Shown: piece after piece, positions 33,641-45,898 of the stretch
How the letters are laid out: each line of letters begins with the position of its first letter
Numbering within the stretch: the first letter of the stretch is position 1
Assembly (NCBI RefSeq): GCF_024166365.1
Contig: NC_064822.1
Span: forward strand, 110,682,823 to 110,746,822
From: Elephas maximus indicus
Lineage: Eukaryota; Chordata; Mammalia; Proboscidea; Elephantidae
Reading direction: 5' to 3'
Length of the DNA: 64,000 bases
Program-made: the position numbers and the translations under genes
Notes under the pieces: generated by a model
What the model was told of the DNA's origin: nothing
The model's input: the letters and a program-made list of their open reading frames with translations, nothing else
Database searches by the model: none

Positions 33641-36600
33641 TTTCTTTTTTCTGTTGTGCTTTAGGTGAAACTTTACAGCTGAAGTTAATTTCTCATTCAA
33701 AAATTTATACACGTATTGTTTCATGACGTTGGTTGCAATCCCCACAATGTGACAGCATACTCCCCTTTTCCACCCCAGGTTCCCGGTGTCCATTTATCCA
33801 ATTCCTGTCCCTTCCTGCCTTCTTGTCCTGCTTTTGGAGAGAAGTTGTCCATTTGGTCTCATATATTTGATCGAACTAAGAAGCATGTTCCTCACATGTG
33901 TTATTTTTAGACCTGTCTAATCTTTGTCTGACAGTGGGCTTTGGGAATGATTTTAGTTGTGGGTTAGTAGATTGTCCAGGGCCCATAGTTTTGGAAGTTC
34001 CTCCAGTCTCTGCCAGACCAATAAGCCTGGTCTTTTTGTGTGAATTTGAATTCCATTCTACATTTTTCTCCTGCTCTGTCCAGGACTTTTTGTTGTGATC
34101 TCAGTTAGGACAGTCATTGGTGGTAACTGGGCACCATCTAGTTCTTCTAGTCTCAGGGTGGTGGAGTCTCTGGTTCATGTGGTCCTTTAGTCCGCTGGGC
34201 TAATGTTTTCCTTGCGTTGTTGATTTTCTTCATTCTCCTTTGTTTGGAGTGGGATGGGACCAATAGATGTATCTTAGATCCTCTTGAAGGCTTTTAAAAC
34301 CCCAGACGCTACTCACCAAAGTGTGATGTGGAACATTTTCTTTATGAACTATGTTATGCCAGTTGACCTAGATGCCCCCTGCGATTATGGTCTTCAGGCC
34401 CCAGGCCCAGCAACTTGGTCCCTCAAGGTGTTTGGTTGTGTCTAGGAAACTTCTATGGTTTTGCTTGGGTCCAGTTGTGCTGACTTCCCATATATTGTGT
34501 ATTGTCCTTCACTTTACCAAAGTTGACACTTAAACAACTATCTAGTTAGTGGTTTTCCCTGCTTTCCCCTCAACAGCCTTGTAACCATCAAAGAACACTT
34601 TTTTTCTGTGTATAAACCTTTTCTAGAGTTCTTATAATAGTGGTCTCATATAATATTTGTCCTTTTGTGACTGACTTATCCCACTCAGGGTAATGCCGTC
34701 CAGATTCATCCACATTGTGAGATGTTTCTTGGATTCAGCATTTTTCTAACCATTGTGTGTAGGCACCATAATTTGTTTATCCATTCATCTGCTGATGGCC
34801 GTTTAGGTTGTTTCCATCTTTTTGCTGTTGTGAATAGTGCTGCAATGAACATGGGTGTGTGTGTATTTATTTGTGTGAGGGCTTTTATTTCTCTAGGCTA
34901 TATTCCTAGGAGTGGGTTTGCTTGATAGTATGGTATTTCTATTTTTAGTTTTTTAAGGAAGCGCCATATGGTTTTCCAAACTGGTTGTACCATTTTAGAT
35001 TCCCACCAGCAGTGCAAAAGAGTTCTAATCTCTCCACAACCTCTCCAACATTTGTTATTTTGTGTTTTTTGGATTAGTGCCAGTATTGTTGGTGTGATAC
35101 GGTATCTCAATGTAGTTTTGATTTGCATTTCTCTAAAAAAAAAAAAAAAATTTTTTTAATGGCTAATAATCACGAGAATTTCCTCATGTGTCTGTTGGCC
35201 TCCTGAATGACTTCTTTGGTAAAGTGTCTGTTCATATCCTTTGCCCATTGTTTAATTGGATTATTTGTCTTTTTGTTGTTGGGGTGTTCCAGTATCTTAT
35301 AGATTTTAGAGATTAAACCTTTGTCAGATATGTCATATCCAAACATTTTTTCCCAGTCCGTAGGTTCTCTATTTACTCTTTTGGTGAAGTCTTTTGATGA
35401 GCGTGTTTGATTTTTAGGAGCTTCCAGTTACATAGTGTCTCTTCTAGTTTTTGTATACTATCCATGGCATGTATTTGGACACCTAGTGTTTCCCCTATTT
35501 TTTCTTCCATGATCTTTATTGATTTGGATTTTATATTTAGGTCTTTGATACATTTTGAGTTAGTTTTTGTGTATGATGTGTGGTATGGGTCCTGTTTCTT
35601 TTTTTTTGCGGAATGATATCCAGTTTGGCCAGCACCATTTGTTAAAGAGACTGTTTTTTCCCATTTAACAGACTTTGGGCCTTTGTCAAATACCAGCTAT
35701 GCATAGGTGTATGGATTTATGTCAGGATTCTCAATTCTGTTCCATTGGTCTATATGTCTTTTGTTCTGTCAGTAACAGGCTGTTTTGACTACTTTGGCTG
35801 ATAATAGGTTCTAGAATCAGGTAGTGTGAGGCCTCCCACTTTGTTCTTCTTCTGTAATGCTTTAGTTACCCAGGGCATCTTCCCTTTCCATATAAAGTTG
35901 GAGATTTGTTTCTCCCTCTTGTTAAAAAATGCTGTTGCATTTTGAATTGGGATTGCATTGTATCTGTAGATTGCTTTGGGTATCATGTGGTTCTTTTCTT
36001 TTGTTTTACTTATGTGGTGGATTACTTTGATTGATTTTCTAATTGTTGGGCCATCCCTGCATGCCTGTACGAATCCTACTTGTTCATGGTGCATTATTTT
36101 TTGATATGCTGTTGAATTGTATTGGTCAAAATTTTGTTGAGAATTTTTGCATCTATGCTCATGAAGGATATAGATCTGTAGTTTTATTTTTTTGTGGTGT
36201 CTTTGGTGTTAGTGTTATTCTGGCTTCATAGAATGAGTTTGGGAGTATTCCTTCCTTTTCTATACTTTGATAGCATTTTCCTGTGAAGGCATTCGGGCCA
36301 GGGTTTTTTTTTGTTGTTGTTGTTGGAAGTTTTTTTTTTTTTCCTTTTAATCGCCTCTTCAATCTCTTCCCTTATTTTGTGTCTGTGTAGTTTTTCTACT
36401 TTTACTTGCGTTAGTTTAGGTAGGTAGTGTGTTTCTAGAAATTTGTCCATTTTCTCCAGGTTTTCAAATTTGTTGGAGTACAAGTTTTCATAGTATTCTG
36501 TTATGATCTTTTTTATTTCTGTTGTGTCTGTTGTGATATCACCCATCTCATTTCTTATTTGGGTTATTTGCTTCCTCTTCTGTTTTTCTTATGTCAGTTT

Positions 36601-37495
36601 GGCCAATGGTTTATCAATTTTGTTGATTTTTTCAAAGGACCAACTATGAGTCTTGTTGATTTTTCAATTGTTTTTCTATTCTCTATTTCATTTATTTCTG
36701 TTCTAGTCTTTATTATTTCCTTTCTTCTGGAGCCTGAGTGCTTCTTTTGCTGCTCTCTTTCTATTTGTTTGAGTTGTAGGGTTAATATTTTGGTTTTCGC
36801 CCTTCTTTTTTGGTGTTTATTGTTTTTATTGCTATAGACCGCTAAGCACTGCTTTGGCTGTGTCACAAAGATTTTGGTAAGATATGTTTTCATTCTCCTT
36901 TTATTCTATGAATTTCTTTATTCCATCCTCGATTTCTTCTTTGACCAAGTAGTTTTTAAGCAAGGAGTTGTTCAGTTTCCATGCATTTGATTTTTTCCCC
37001 TTGTTTTCTCTGTTATCGATTTCTACTTTTATGGTATTATGATGAGGGAAGATGCTTTGTTTTATTTTGATGTTTTGAATTCTGTTAAGGCTTGCTTTGT
37101 GGCCTAAAATGTGATTTGTTCTGGAGAATGTTCCATGTGTGTTGGAAAAGACCATATACTTTGCTGCTGTTGGGTGGAGCGTTCTGTATATGTCTATGAG
37201 GTTGAGTTGGTTGATTGTGGCAACTAGATGTTGTGTATCTTTATTGAGTTTCTTTCTAGATGATCTGTCCTTCACTGAAAGTGGTAGGTTGAAGTCATCT
37301 GCTATTATTGTGGAGCTGTCTATTTCTCTTTTCAATGCCGTTAGAGTTTGTTTTATGTATTTTGGAGCCCTATGATTGGATGCATATATCTTTGTTACAG
37401 TTACGTCCTCTTCGTGTATTAACCCTTTAATCATTATATAGTGCCCTTCTCTATCCTTTATGGTGGATTTTGCTTGAGTTTTATGAAGTCATAGG
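33641..37495 (-). mobile_element. L1, 5'-truncated, with an internal ORF2 deletion
   Basis: Minus-strand L1: the T-rich end at about 33645 marks the poly(A) side, then 3' UTR to about 34620, then ORF2 to 37495, where it breaks off inside the endonuclease domain. Endonuclease pieces at 36901-37434 include ADDFNLPLS for GDFNTPLS, FSRTNHILGH for FSRIDHILGH and PHHNTIKVEI in place of the SDH motif, so its active site is lost. At about 35975-35995 the frame jumps from SKTKEKNHMI straight to PKAIYRYNAIPIQ, which removes roughly 650 bp holding the reverse transcriptase core. ORF1 and the 5' UTR are absent. Confidence 0.93.
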
Positions 37496-37996
37496 ATGTT
37501 ATACTAAACAAGTAAAAAATCAAATATTAATAACTTATAATGTAAAATTTTAAAAATAGGCCAGGCACTGCATTAATATCAAATATAGCAAAATTTAGAA
37601 TAATGTATTTATAATGTAATAAAGAACTTCTTGTGTATTAATAAAAGATATAACTAGAGCATACTTTATAATACAATTAAGTATAAATTTTTATAATAGA
37701 GAAAATGACAAAAAAGTAGAATAATTTAACACAATCTTCTATCTGTGGTAGATCAAAAGGCAAAATAAAGAATTAAAGAGATATGAATAAAATAATACAT
37801 TAAGTTAATAACTATTTTTAGAATGTTAAAAATTCATATAGAATAAAACTAACAAAGGGCTAGTTACATAATATTTCCTTCTATCAGCTTTGGTGTCAGA
37901 GACTTCTGTGTTTCAGTCCTGGCTCTGGCCAATATCACAGCATGAAATTAAGTACATTACTTAATTCTTCTAAGACACAATTTCTATGCTTATACT
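37496..37996. other. Spacer between two L1s
   Basis: AT-rich with no recognised element. The end of this stretch (37997-38011) is the left target duplication of the next L1. Confidence 0.5.
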
Positions 37997-38011
37997 AAAT
38001 TCTATTAATTT
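37997..38011. repeat. Target-site duplication, left copy
   Basis: AAATTCTATTAATTT, exactly repeated at 45884-45898 on the other side of the full-length L1. Confidence 0.93.
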
Positions 38012-38942
38012 TTTTAAAAATAATTTTTATTGTGCTTTAAGTGAAAGTTTACAAATCAAGTCAGTCTGTCACATATAAGCTTATATACACCTTACTCCAT
38101 ACTCCCACTTACTCTCCCCCTAATGAGTCAGCCTGCTCCCTCCTTCCAGCCTCTCCTTTCGTGATGATTTTGCCAGTTTCCAGCCCTCTCTGCCCTCCTA
38201 TCTCCCCTCCAGACAGGAGATGCCAACACAGTCTAAAGTGTCCACCTGATACAAGTAGCTCACTCTTCATCAGCATCTCTCTCCAACCCATTGTCCAGTC
38301 CCTTCCATGTCTGATGAGTTGACTTCGGGAATGGTTCCTGTCCTGGGCCAACAGAAGGTTTGGGGACCATGACTGCCGGGATTCCTCTAGTCTCAGTCAG
38401 ACCATTAAGTCTGGTCTTTTTATGAGAATTTGGGGTCTGCATCCCACTGATCTCCTGCTCCCTCAGGGGTTCTCTGTTGTGCTCCCTGTCAGGGCAGTCA
38501 TCGGTTGTGGCTGCGCGCCATCTAGTTCTTCTGGTCTCAGGATGATGTAAGTCTCTTGTTCATGTGGCAGTTTCTGACTCTTGGGTTCACAGTTATCGTG
38601 TGACCTTGGTGTTCTTCATTCTCCTTTGATCCAGGTGGGTTGAGACCGATTAATGCATCTTAGATGGCCGCTTGTTAGCATTTAAGACCCCAGACGCCAC
38701 ACTTCAAAGTGGGATGCAGAATGTTTTCATAATAGAATTATATTGCTAATTGACTTAGAAGCCCCCTTAAGCCATAGTCCCCAAACCCCCGCCCTTGCTC
38801 CGTTGACCTCCGAAGCATTCAGTTTATCCCGGAAACTTCTTTGCTTTTGGTGCAGTCCAGTTGAGCTGACCTTCCATGTATTGAGTATTGTCCTTCCCTT
38901 CACCTAAAGTAGTTCTTATCTACTAACTAATCAGTAAATAAC

Positions 38943-38972
38943 CCTCTCCCACCCTCCCTCCCTCCCCCCCTC
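38943..38972 (-). other. G-rich tract of the L1 3' UTR, potential G-quadruplex
   Basis: The plus strand is C-rich (CCCTCTCCCACCCTCCCTCC then CTCCCCCCCTCG), so the L1 sense strand has five or more runs of three or more G. It lies right after the ORF2 stop. G-rich polypurine tracts in L1 3' UTRs are a known, conserved L1 trait. Confidence 0.8.
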
Positions 38973-39022
38973 GTAACGACAAAAGTATGTGTTCTTCTCA
39001 GTTTATACTATTTCTCAAGATC

Positions 39023-42000
39023 TTATAGTAGTGGTCTTATACAATATTTGTCCTTTTGCCTCTGACTAATTTCACTCAGCATATTGCCTTCCAGGTTTCT
39101 CCATGTTATGAAATGTTTCACAGATTCGTCACTGTTCTTTATTGATGCGTAGTATTCCATTGTATGAATGTACCATAATTTGTTTAACCATTGATCCTTT
39201 GATGGGCACCTCGGTTGCTTCCAGCTTTTTGCTATTGTAAACAGAGCTGCAATAAACATGGGTGTGCATATATCTGTTCGTGTAAAGGCTCTTATTTCTC
39301 TAGGGTATATTCCGAGGAGTGGGATTTCTGGGTTGTATGGTACTTCTATTTCTAAGTTTTAAAGAAAACGCCAGATAGATTTCCAAAGTGGTTGTACCAT
39401 TTTACATTCCCACCAGCAGTGTGTAAGAGTTCCAATCTCTCCGCAGCCTCGCCAACATTTATTATTTTGTGTTTTTTGGATTAATGCCAGCCTTGTTGGA
39501 GTGAGATGGAATCTCATCGTAGTTTTAGTTTGAATTTCTCTAATGGCTAATGATCAAGAGCATTTTCTCATGTGTCTGTTAGCTGCCTGAATATCTTCTT
39601 TAGTGATGTGCATGTTCATATCCTTTGCCCACTTTTTGATTGTGTTGTTTGTCTTTTTGTGGTTGAGTTTTACCAGAATCATATAGATTTTAGAGATCAG
39701 GTGCTGGTCAGAGATGTCATAGCTGAAAATTTTTTCCCAATCTGTAGGTGGTCTTTTTACTCTTTTGGTGAAGTCTTTAGATGAGCATAGGTGTTTGATT
39801 TTTAGGAGCTCCCAGTTATCTGGTTTCTCTTCGTCATTTTTAGTAATGTTTTATGTTCTGTTTATGCCCTGTATTAGGGCTCCTAACGTTCTCCTTATTT
39901 TTTCTTCCACGATCTTTATCATTTTAGTCTTTATGTTTAGGTCTTTGATCCACTTGGAGTTAGTTTTTCTGCATGGTGTGAGGTATGGGTCCTGTTTCAT
40001 TTTTTTGCAAATGTATATCCAGTTATGCCAGCATCATTTGTTAAAAAGACTATCTTTTCCCCAATTAACTGACACTGGGCCTTTGTCAAATATCAGCTGC
40101 TCATATGTGGATGGATTTATATCTGGGTTCTCAATTCTGTTCCATTGGTCCCTGTGCCTGTTGTTGTACCAGTACCAGGCTGTTTTGACTACTGTGGCTG
40201 TATAATAGGTTCTGAAATCAGGTAGAGTGAGGCCTCCCACTTTCTTCTTGTTTTTCAGTAATGCTTTACTTATTCGGGGTTTGTTTTCCTTCCATATGAA
40301 GTTGGTGATTTGTTTCTCCATCACATTAAAAAATGTCATTGGAATTTGGATTGGAAGTGCATTGTATGTATAGATGGCTTTTGGTAGAATAGACATTTTT
40401 ACTATGTTATGTCTTCCTATCCATGAGCAAAATATGTTTTTCCACTTATGTAGGCCCTTTTTAGTTTCTTGCACTAGTACTTTGTAGTTTTCTTTGTAGA
40501 GGTCTTTTACATCTTTGGTAAGATTTATTCCTAAGTATTTTATCTTCTTGGGGGTACTGTGAATGGTATTGATTTGGTGATTTACTCTTCGATGTTCTTT
40601 TTGTTGATATAGAGGAATCCAAGTGATTTTTTTGTGTTTATCTTATAACCTGAGACTCTGCCAAACTCTTCTATTAGTTTCAGTAGTTTTCTGGAGGATT
40701 CCTTAGGGTTTTCTGTATAAGATCATGTTATCTGCAAATAGAGATAATTTTACTTCTTCCTTGCCAATCTGGATGCCCTTTATTTCTTTGTCTAGCCTAA
40801 TTGCTCTGGCTAGGACCTCTAGCACAATGTTGAATAAGAGCGGTGATAAAGGGCATCCTTGTCTGGTTCCCGTTCTCAAGGGAAATGCTTTCATGTTCTC
40901 TCCATTTAGAGTTATGCTAGCTGTTGGCTTTGTATAGATGCCCTTTATTATGTTGAGGAATTTTCCTTCAGTTCTTATTTTGGTGAAAGTTTTTATAATG
41001 AATGGGTGTTGGACTTTGTCAAATGCCTTTTCTGCATCAGTTGATAAGATCAAGTGGTTTTTGTCTTTTGTTTTATTTATATGGTGGATTACATTAATGG
41101 TTTTTCTAATATTAAACCAGCCTTGCATAACTGGTATAAATCCCACTTGGTCGTGGTAGATTATTTTTCTGATATGTTGTTGAGTTCTATTGGCTAGAAT
41201 TTTGTTGAAATTTTTTGCATCTATGTTCATGAGGGATATAGGTCTGTAATTTTCTTGTTTTGTGATGTCTTTACCTGGTTTTGGTATCAGGAATATGGTG
41301 GCTTCATAGAATGAGTTAGGTACTATTCTATCATTTTCTATGCTTTGAAATACCTTTAGTAGTAGTGGTGTTAGCTCTTCTCTGAAAGTTTGGTAGAACT
41401 CTGCAGTGAAGTTGTCCGGGCTAGGGCTTTTTTTTGTTGGGAGTTTTTTGGTTACCTTTTCAATCTCTTTTTTTGTTATGGGTCTATTTAGTTCTACTTC
41501 TGATTGTGTTAGTTTAGGTAGATAGTGTTTTTCCAGGAATTCATCCATTTCTTCTAGGTTTGCAAATTTGGTAGAGTACAATTTTTCGTAATAATCTGAT
41601 GTGATTCTTTTAATTTCAGTTGGGTCTGTTGTGATGTGGCCCATCTCGTTTCTTATTCGGGTTATTTGTTTCCTTTCCTGTATTTCTTTAGTCAGTCTGG
41701 CCAATGGTTTTCAATTTTGTCAATTTTTTCAAGGAACCAGCTTTTGGCTTTATTAATTCTTTCAATTGTTTTTCTATTCTCTAATTGATTTAGTTCAGCT
41801 CTAACTTTTATTATTTGTTTTCTTTTGGTGCCTGATGGATTCTTTTGTTGTTTCCTTTCTATTTGTTCAAGTTGTAGGGACAGTTTTCTGATTTTGGCTC
41901 TTTCTTCTTTATGTATGTGTGCATTTATCGATATAAATTGACCTCTGAGCACTGCTTTTGCTGTGTCCCAAAGGTTTTGATAGGAATTGTTTTCATTCTT

Positions 42001-42831
42001 GTTGCATTCTATGAATTTCTTTATTCCCTCCTTAATGTCTTCTATAACCCAGTCTTTTTTGAGCAGGGTATTGTTCATTTTCCAAGTATTTGATTTCTTT
42101 TCCCTAATTTTTCTGTTATTGATTTCCACTTTTATGGCCTTGTGGTCTGAGAAGATGCTTTGTGAAATTTCAATGTTTTGGATTCTGCAAAGGTTTGTTC
42201 TGTGACCTAATATGTGGTCTATTCTAGAGAATGTTCCATGTGCACTAGAAAAAAAAGTATACTTTGCAGCTGTTGGGTGGAGTGTTCTGTATAAGTCTAT
42301 GAGGTCAAGTTGGTTGATTGTTGTAAGTAGGTCTTCCGTGTCTCTATTGAGCTTCTTACTGGAAGTCCTGTCCTTCTCCGAAAGTGGTGTGTTGAAGTCT
42401 CCTACTATAATTGTGGAGGTGTCTATCTCACTTTTCAGTTCTGTTAAAGTTTGTTTTATGTATCTTGCAACCCTGTCATTGGGTGCATAAATATTTAATA
42501 TGGTTATATCTTCCTGGTCTATTGTCCCTTGAATCATTATGTAGTGTCCTTCTTTATCCTTTGTGGTGGATTTAACTTTAAAGTCTATTTTGTCAGAAAT
42601 TGATATTGCTACTCCTACTCTTTTTTGCTTGTTGTTTGCTTGATATATTTTTTTCCATCCTTTGAGTTTTAGTTTGTTTGTGTCTCTAAGTCTAAGGTGT
42701 GTCTCTTGTAGGCAGCATATAGACGGATTGTGTTTCTTTATCCAGTCTGAGACTCTCTGTCTCTTTATTGGTGCATTTAGTCCATTTACATTCAGCGTAA
42801 TTATAGATAAGTATGTGTTTAGTGCTGTCAT
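39023..42831 (-). pseudogene. L1 ORF2 (endonuclease-reverse transcriptase), broken
   Basis: About 3.8 kb, the normal length for L1 ORF2. It starts MTALNTYLSIITLNVNGLNA at 42831. The endonuclease is complete in motif (QETHL, GDFNTPLS, FSRIDHILGHR, SDHKAIKVEI). A one-base insertion near 41705 shifts the frame between IENHWPD and MARLTKEI. The reverse transcriptase fingers and palm follow (40703-41704) with [25 protein letters not shown] and SLFADNM, where the second catalytic Asp is Asn (codon 40727-40729). Frameshifts occur again near 40710 and between 40034 and 39259. The C-terminus (KSWKQPRCPS, WYIHTMEYYASI) ends at 39023. Confidence 0.93.
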
Positions 42832-43094
42832 TTTGATGCCTTTTTATGTGTGTTGTTGACAATTTCATTTTTCCACTTACTTTTTTGTGCTGAGATGTTT
42901 TTCTTTGTAAATTGTGTGTTCCTCATTTTCATAGTAGTTGAATTTATGTTTGCTGAGTTGTTATGTTTTTCTTGGTTTTTATTTTGAGTTATGGAGTTGT
43001 TATACCTCTTTGTGGTTACCTTAATGTTTACCCCTATTTTTCTATGTAAAAACCTAACTCGTATTGTCCTATATCGCCTTGTTTCCCTCTCCAT
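42828..43094 (-). other. Small open frame upstream of L1 ORF2, overlapping it by ATGA
   Basis: An 88-codon frame rich in Lys, Asn and Thr (for example NSANINSTTMKMRN) occupies the inter-ORF region. Its TGA shares bases with the ORF2 ATG (TCAT on the plus strand at 42828-42831, ATGA on the L1 strand). L1 ORF2 is translated by an unusual reinitiation-like route, so such an overlap could matter, but an accidental open frame is just as possible. Confidence 0.4.
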
Positions 43095-43290
43095 ATGGCA
43101 GTTCTATGCCTCCTGTATTTAGTCCCTCTTTTTGATTATTGTGATCTTTTACATATTGACTTCAAAGATTCCCTGTTTGGAGCATTTTTTTCTTTTTAAA
43201 ATTAATCTTAATTTGTTTTTGTGATTTTCCTGTTTGAGTTGATATCAGGATGTTATGTTCTGTGACCTTGTGTTGTGCTGGTATTTGATA

Positions 43291-44315
43291 TTATTGATCT
43301 TCTGACCAAACAATTTCCTTTAGTATTTCTTGTAGCTTTGGTTTGGTTTTTGCAAATTCTCTAAGCTTGTGTTTATCTGCAAATGTTTTAATTTCACCTT
43401 CATGTTTGAGAGAGAGTTTTGCTGGATATATGATCGTTGGCTGGCAGTTTTTCTCCTTCAATCCTCTATATATGTCATCCCATTACATTCTTGACTGCAT
43501 GGTTTCTGCTGAGTAGTCTGAACTTACTGATTCTCCTTTGTAGGAGACCTTTCTTTTATCCCTGGCTGCTTTTAAAATTTTCTCTTTATCTTTGGTTTTG
43601 GCAAGTTTGATGATAATATGTCTTGGTGATTTTCTTTTTGGTTCAATCTTATATGGGGTTTGATAAGCATCTTGCATAGATATCCTTTCGTCTTTCATGA
43701 TGTCAGGGAAGTTTTCTGCCAATATATCTTCAACTATTCTCTCTGTATTTTCTGTTATCCCTCCCTGTTCTGGGACTCCAATCACACTGAAGTTATTCTT
43801 CTTGATAGAGTCCCACATGATTCTTAGGGTTTCTTCATTTTTTTTTTAATTCTTTTATCTGATTTTTTTTCAGCTATATTGGTGTCAATTCCCTTGTCCT
43901 CCAGGTCCCCCACTCTGCATTCCAATTGCTCGAGTCTGCTCCTCTGACTTCCTATTGAGTTGTCTAGTTCTGTAATTTTACTGTTAATCTTTTGGATTTC
44001 TGAATACTGTCTCTCTGTGGATTCTTGCCGCTTATTAATTTTTCCACTATGTTCTTGAATAATCTTTTTGATTTCTTCAACTGCTTTATCAGTGTGTTCC
44101 TTGGCTTTTTCTGTAGATTGCCTTATTTCATTGCTGAGGTCATCCGTGATGTCTTGAAGCATTCTGTAAATTAGTTTTTTATATTCTGCATCTGGCAGTT
44201 CCAGGATTGTATCTTCATTTGGGAAAGATTTTGATTCTTTAGTTTGGGGAGTTGTAGAGGCAATCATGGTCTGCTTCTTTATATGTTTTGATATCGACTG
44301 CTGTCTCCGAGCCAT
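43291..44315 (-). pseudogene. L1 ORF1 (RNA-binding chaperone), frameshifted
   Basis: It starts MARRQQSISKHIKKQTMIAS at 44315. A coiled coil with heptad-like spacing follows (EKAKEHTDKAVEEIKKIIQE, INKRQESTERQYSEIQKINS). The RRM and C-terminal domain appear in shifted frames: FSVIGVPEQ and ISMQDAYQTPYKIEPKRK (43483-43818), then CQPTIIYPAKLSLKHEGEI and LREFAKTKPKLQEILKEIV ending at 43291. Frames change in a T run near 43820 and near 43485. Length matches a normal ORF1 of about 340 residues. Confidence 0.9.
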
Positions 44316-45883
44316 CTATAAGATATTGTAGTGATTTATTTTATATTTGCTCACTGAGTCTTATCTTGTTTTGTTTTCTTTCAATATACATAGATGGGCT
44401 ACTAGACTGTGCTGTCCTGATTGTTGTAGCCCTTGAATCACTTATGTCCTATTACCAGCTGGTTTGGGCTGTTACCAGATATATAAGCCTAAGAGTCCAT
44501 TCACTATTCTTGCATAGAATCTGATTTTGGGTCACCAGGTGTGTGGTGCAGACTGTCACCTATCCACCTAGTGGAGCAGTGGTGATAGTTGTGTGCACCA
44601 GATTCTAGTAGCAGCAGGGGGTCACACTCCAAGGGGGGCAGGATGCTGACAGGCTTCCCCCAAGTGCCAGTGAGTTAGGTGTGTCTCTATTCCTAAAGCA
44701 CTTTAGTGGGTGGGCTCTGTAGCTGTACCTTAGGCACCCAATGCAAGTACCTCTACAGATTGGTAGGTGTCACCATCCTTAGACCCCTAAGGCAGGAGGC
44801 TAGGTGGACTGGGGGGAGCTTCAGCCCTCAGTTCCCTTTTGTGGGTCAGTGAGGACTCTGTTGAATATGCAGAGATATCAGACCTGGGCAACTTGTTTTT
44901 CCAGTAATCTGCTAAAACAATTACAGTCAGATCCCTATCAGAATTGCCTTTGCATTATAATAGCCACCTTGTTCCCTGTAGGGATGAAAGGCCAAGACTG
45001 TGGATCTCATATGCTTGGCTGGAGCTTTTTCTGTATTTTTAGTCCAATTAGGGAAGGATTTTTGGTCCCAGGGTTTTTTATAGCTGCTTATCTCAGGCCA
45101 GGAGAATGGGTTAGGAAAAGACCAGAAAAAAAAAAAAAAAGAAAAGAAAAACTGCAGAGCACTTCACTCTCTGGCTCAGGAAATTCCAATGTTAATGAAG
45201 CTGCCTGGGAAGGGGAGGGGAGGGATCAGATAAATAGGAGAGAGTAGCACCCCAGAATATAGACAAAGTTGCTTATCTTGCTTGGTGATGACTGGTTTTA
45301 TCTGAGATTCCTGAGGGGTGTGTAGCCTGTGTGCGTTGGCTGGGTTGAGATTGCCCCCGAGGGTCAGGCCCGCGTCCTGTGCTTGTGCTGTCTCAGAAGC
45401 CGTGGTCAGCTCCTCTGCTCCCAGTCCAATGCCCAGCGCCAAGGTTCCCCGGCTGGGACGCCGCACTCCAGGCTCCAAAATCAGTTGCTGCCTCCCAGTG
45501 ACTTCTCCTATCAGCCACGTCTCTGTGCTGCCTGCGTGCACTGGCTGGGCTTCCCCCGAGGTCACTTCTGGGGGCTAGGGCTGTGTCCTGTGTTTGTGCC
45601 GTCTCAGGATGCCGTGCTTAGCTCCCCTGCGCCCAGTCCAAAGCCCGGCGCCAAGGTTTTCTGACTGGGACGCTGGCTCCAGGCTCCAAAAGCAGTCATT
45701 GCTTCCCTGTGGTTGTTCATTCTCAGTCTCTGTCACTCAGGTCAACTCTTTAGATCTGTGTTTGATCGTCACGGTTTGTAGATTGTCATGTATGTGATCA
45801 ATTCACTTGTTTTTCTGAGTCTTTGTTGCAAGAGGGATCCAAGGTAGCATCTACTTAGTCAGCCATCTTGGTCCTGCCTCCCC
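44316..45883 (-). promoter_or_regulatory. L1 5' UTR with two tandem monomer-like units
   Basis: About 1.57 kb, GC-rich at 45300-45720. Two units of about 205 bp are arranged in tandem: one opens GTGCGTTGGCTGGG at 45331, the other GTGCACTGGCTGGG at 45536. Shared pieces include GCCGTCTCAGGATGCCGTG against GCTGTCTCAGAAGCCGTGG and GGCGCCAAGGTT against AGCGCCAAGGTT. In rodents, L1 5' UTR monomers carry promoter activity. Here the role is inferred. Several open frames in this stretch are by-products of high GC. Confidence 0.75.
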
Positions 45884-45898
45884 AAATTCTATTAATTT
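45884..45898. repeat. Target-site duplication, right copy
   Basis: AAATTCTATTAATTT, identical to 37997-38011. Confidence 0.93.

Larger units (their letters stand above)
38012..45883 (-). mobile_element. Full-length L1 (about 7.9 kb) with 15-bp target duplications
   Basis: The order on the minus strand is 5' UTR (about 44316-45883), ORF1 (43291-44315), inter-ORF region (42832-43290), ORF2 (39023-42831) and 3' UTR (38012-39022). The element opens, on its own strand, with GGGAGGCAGGACCAAGATGG, the usual L1 5' start, and ends in a weak A-rich tail. A perfect 15-base target duplication surrounds it. Frameshifts in both ORFs and a FADN in place of FADD mean it cannot move by itself. Confidence 0.95.

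Noticed and set aside
40703-42831. Two long frames that could be read as host reverse transcriptase genes
   Set aside because: They are consecutive parts of L1 ORF2 with a frameshift, inside a full-length L1 with target duplications.
44804-45797. Several open frames of 67-147 codons on both strands
   Set aside because: All lie in the GC-rich 5' UTR of the full-length L1.
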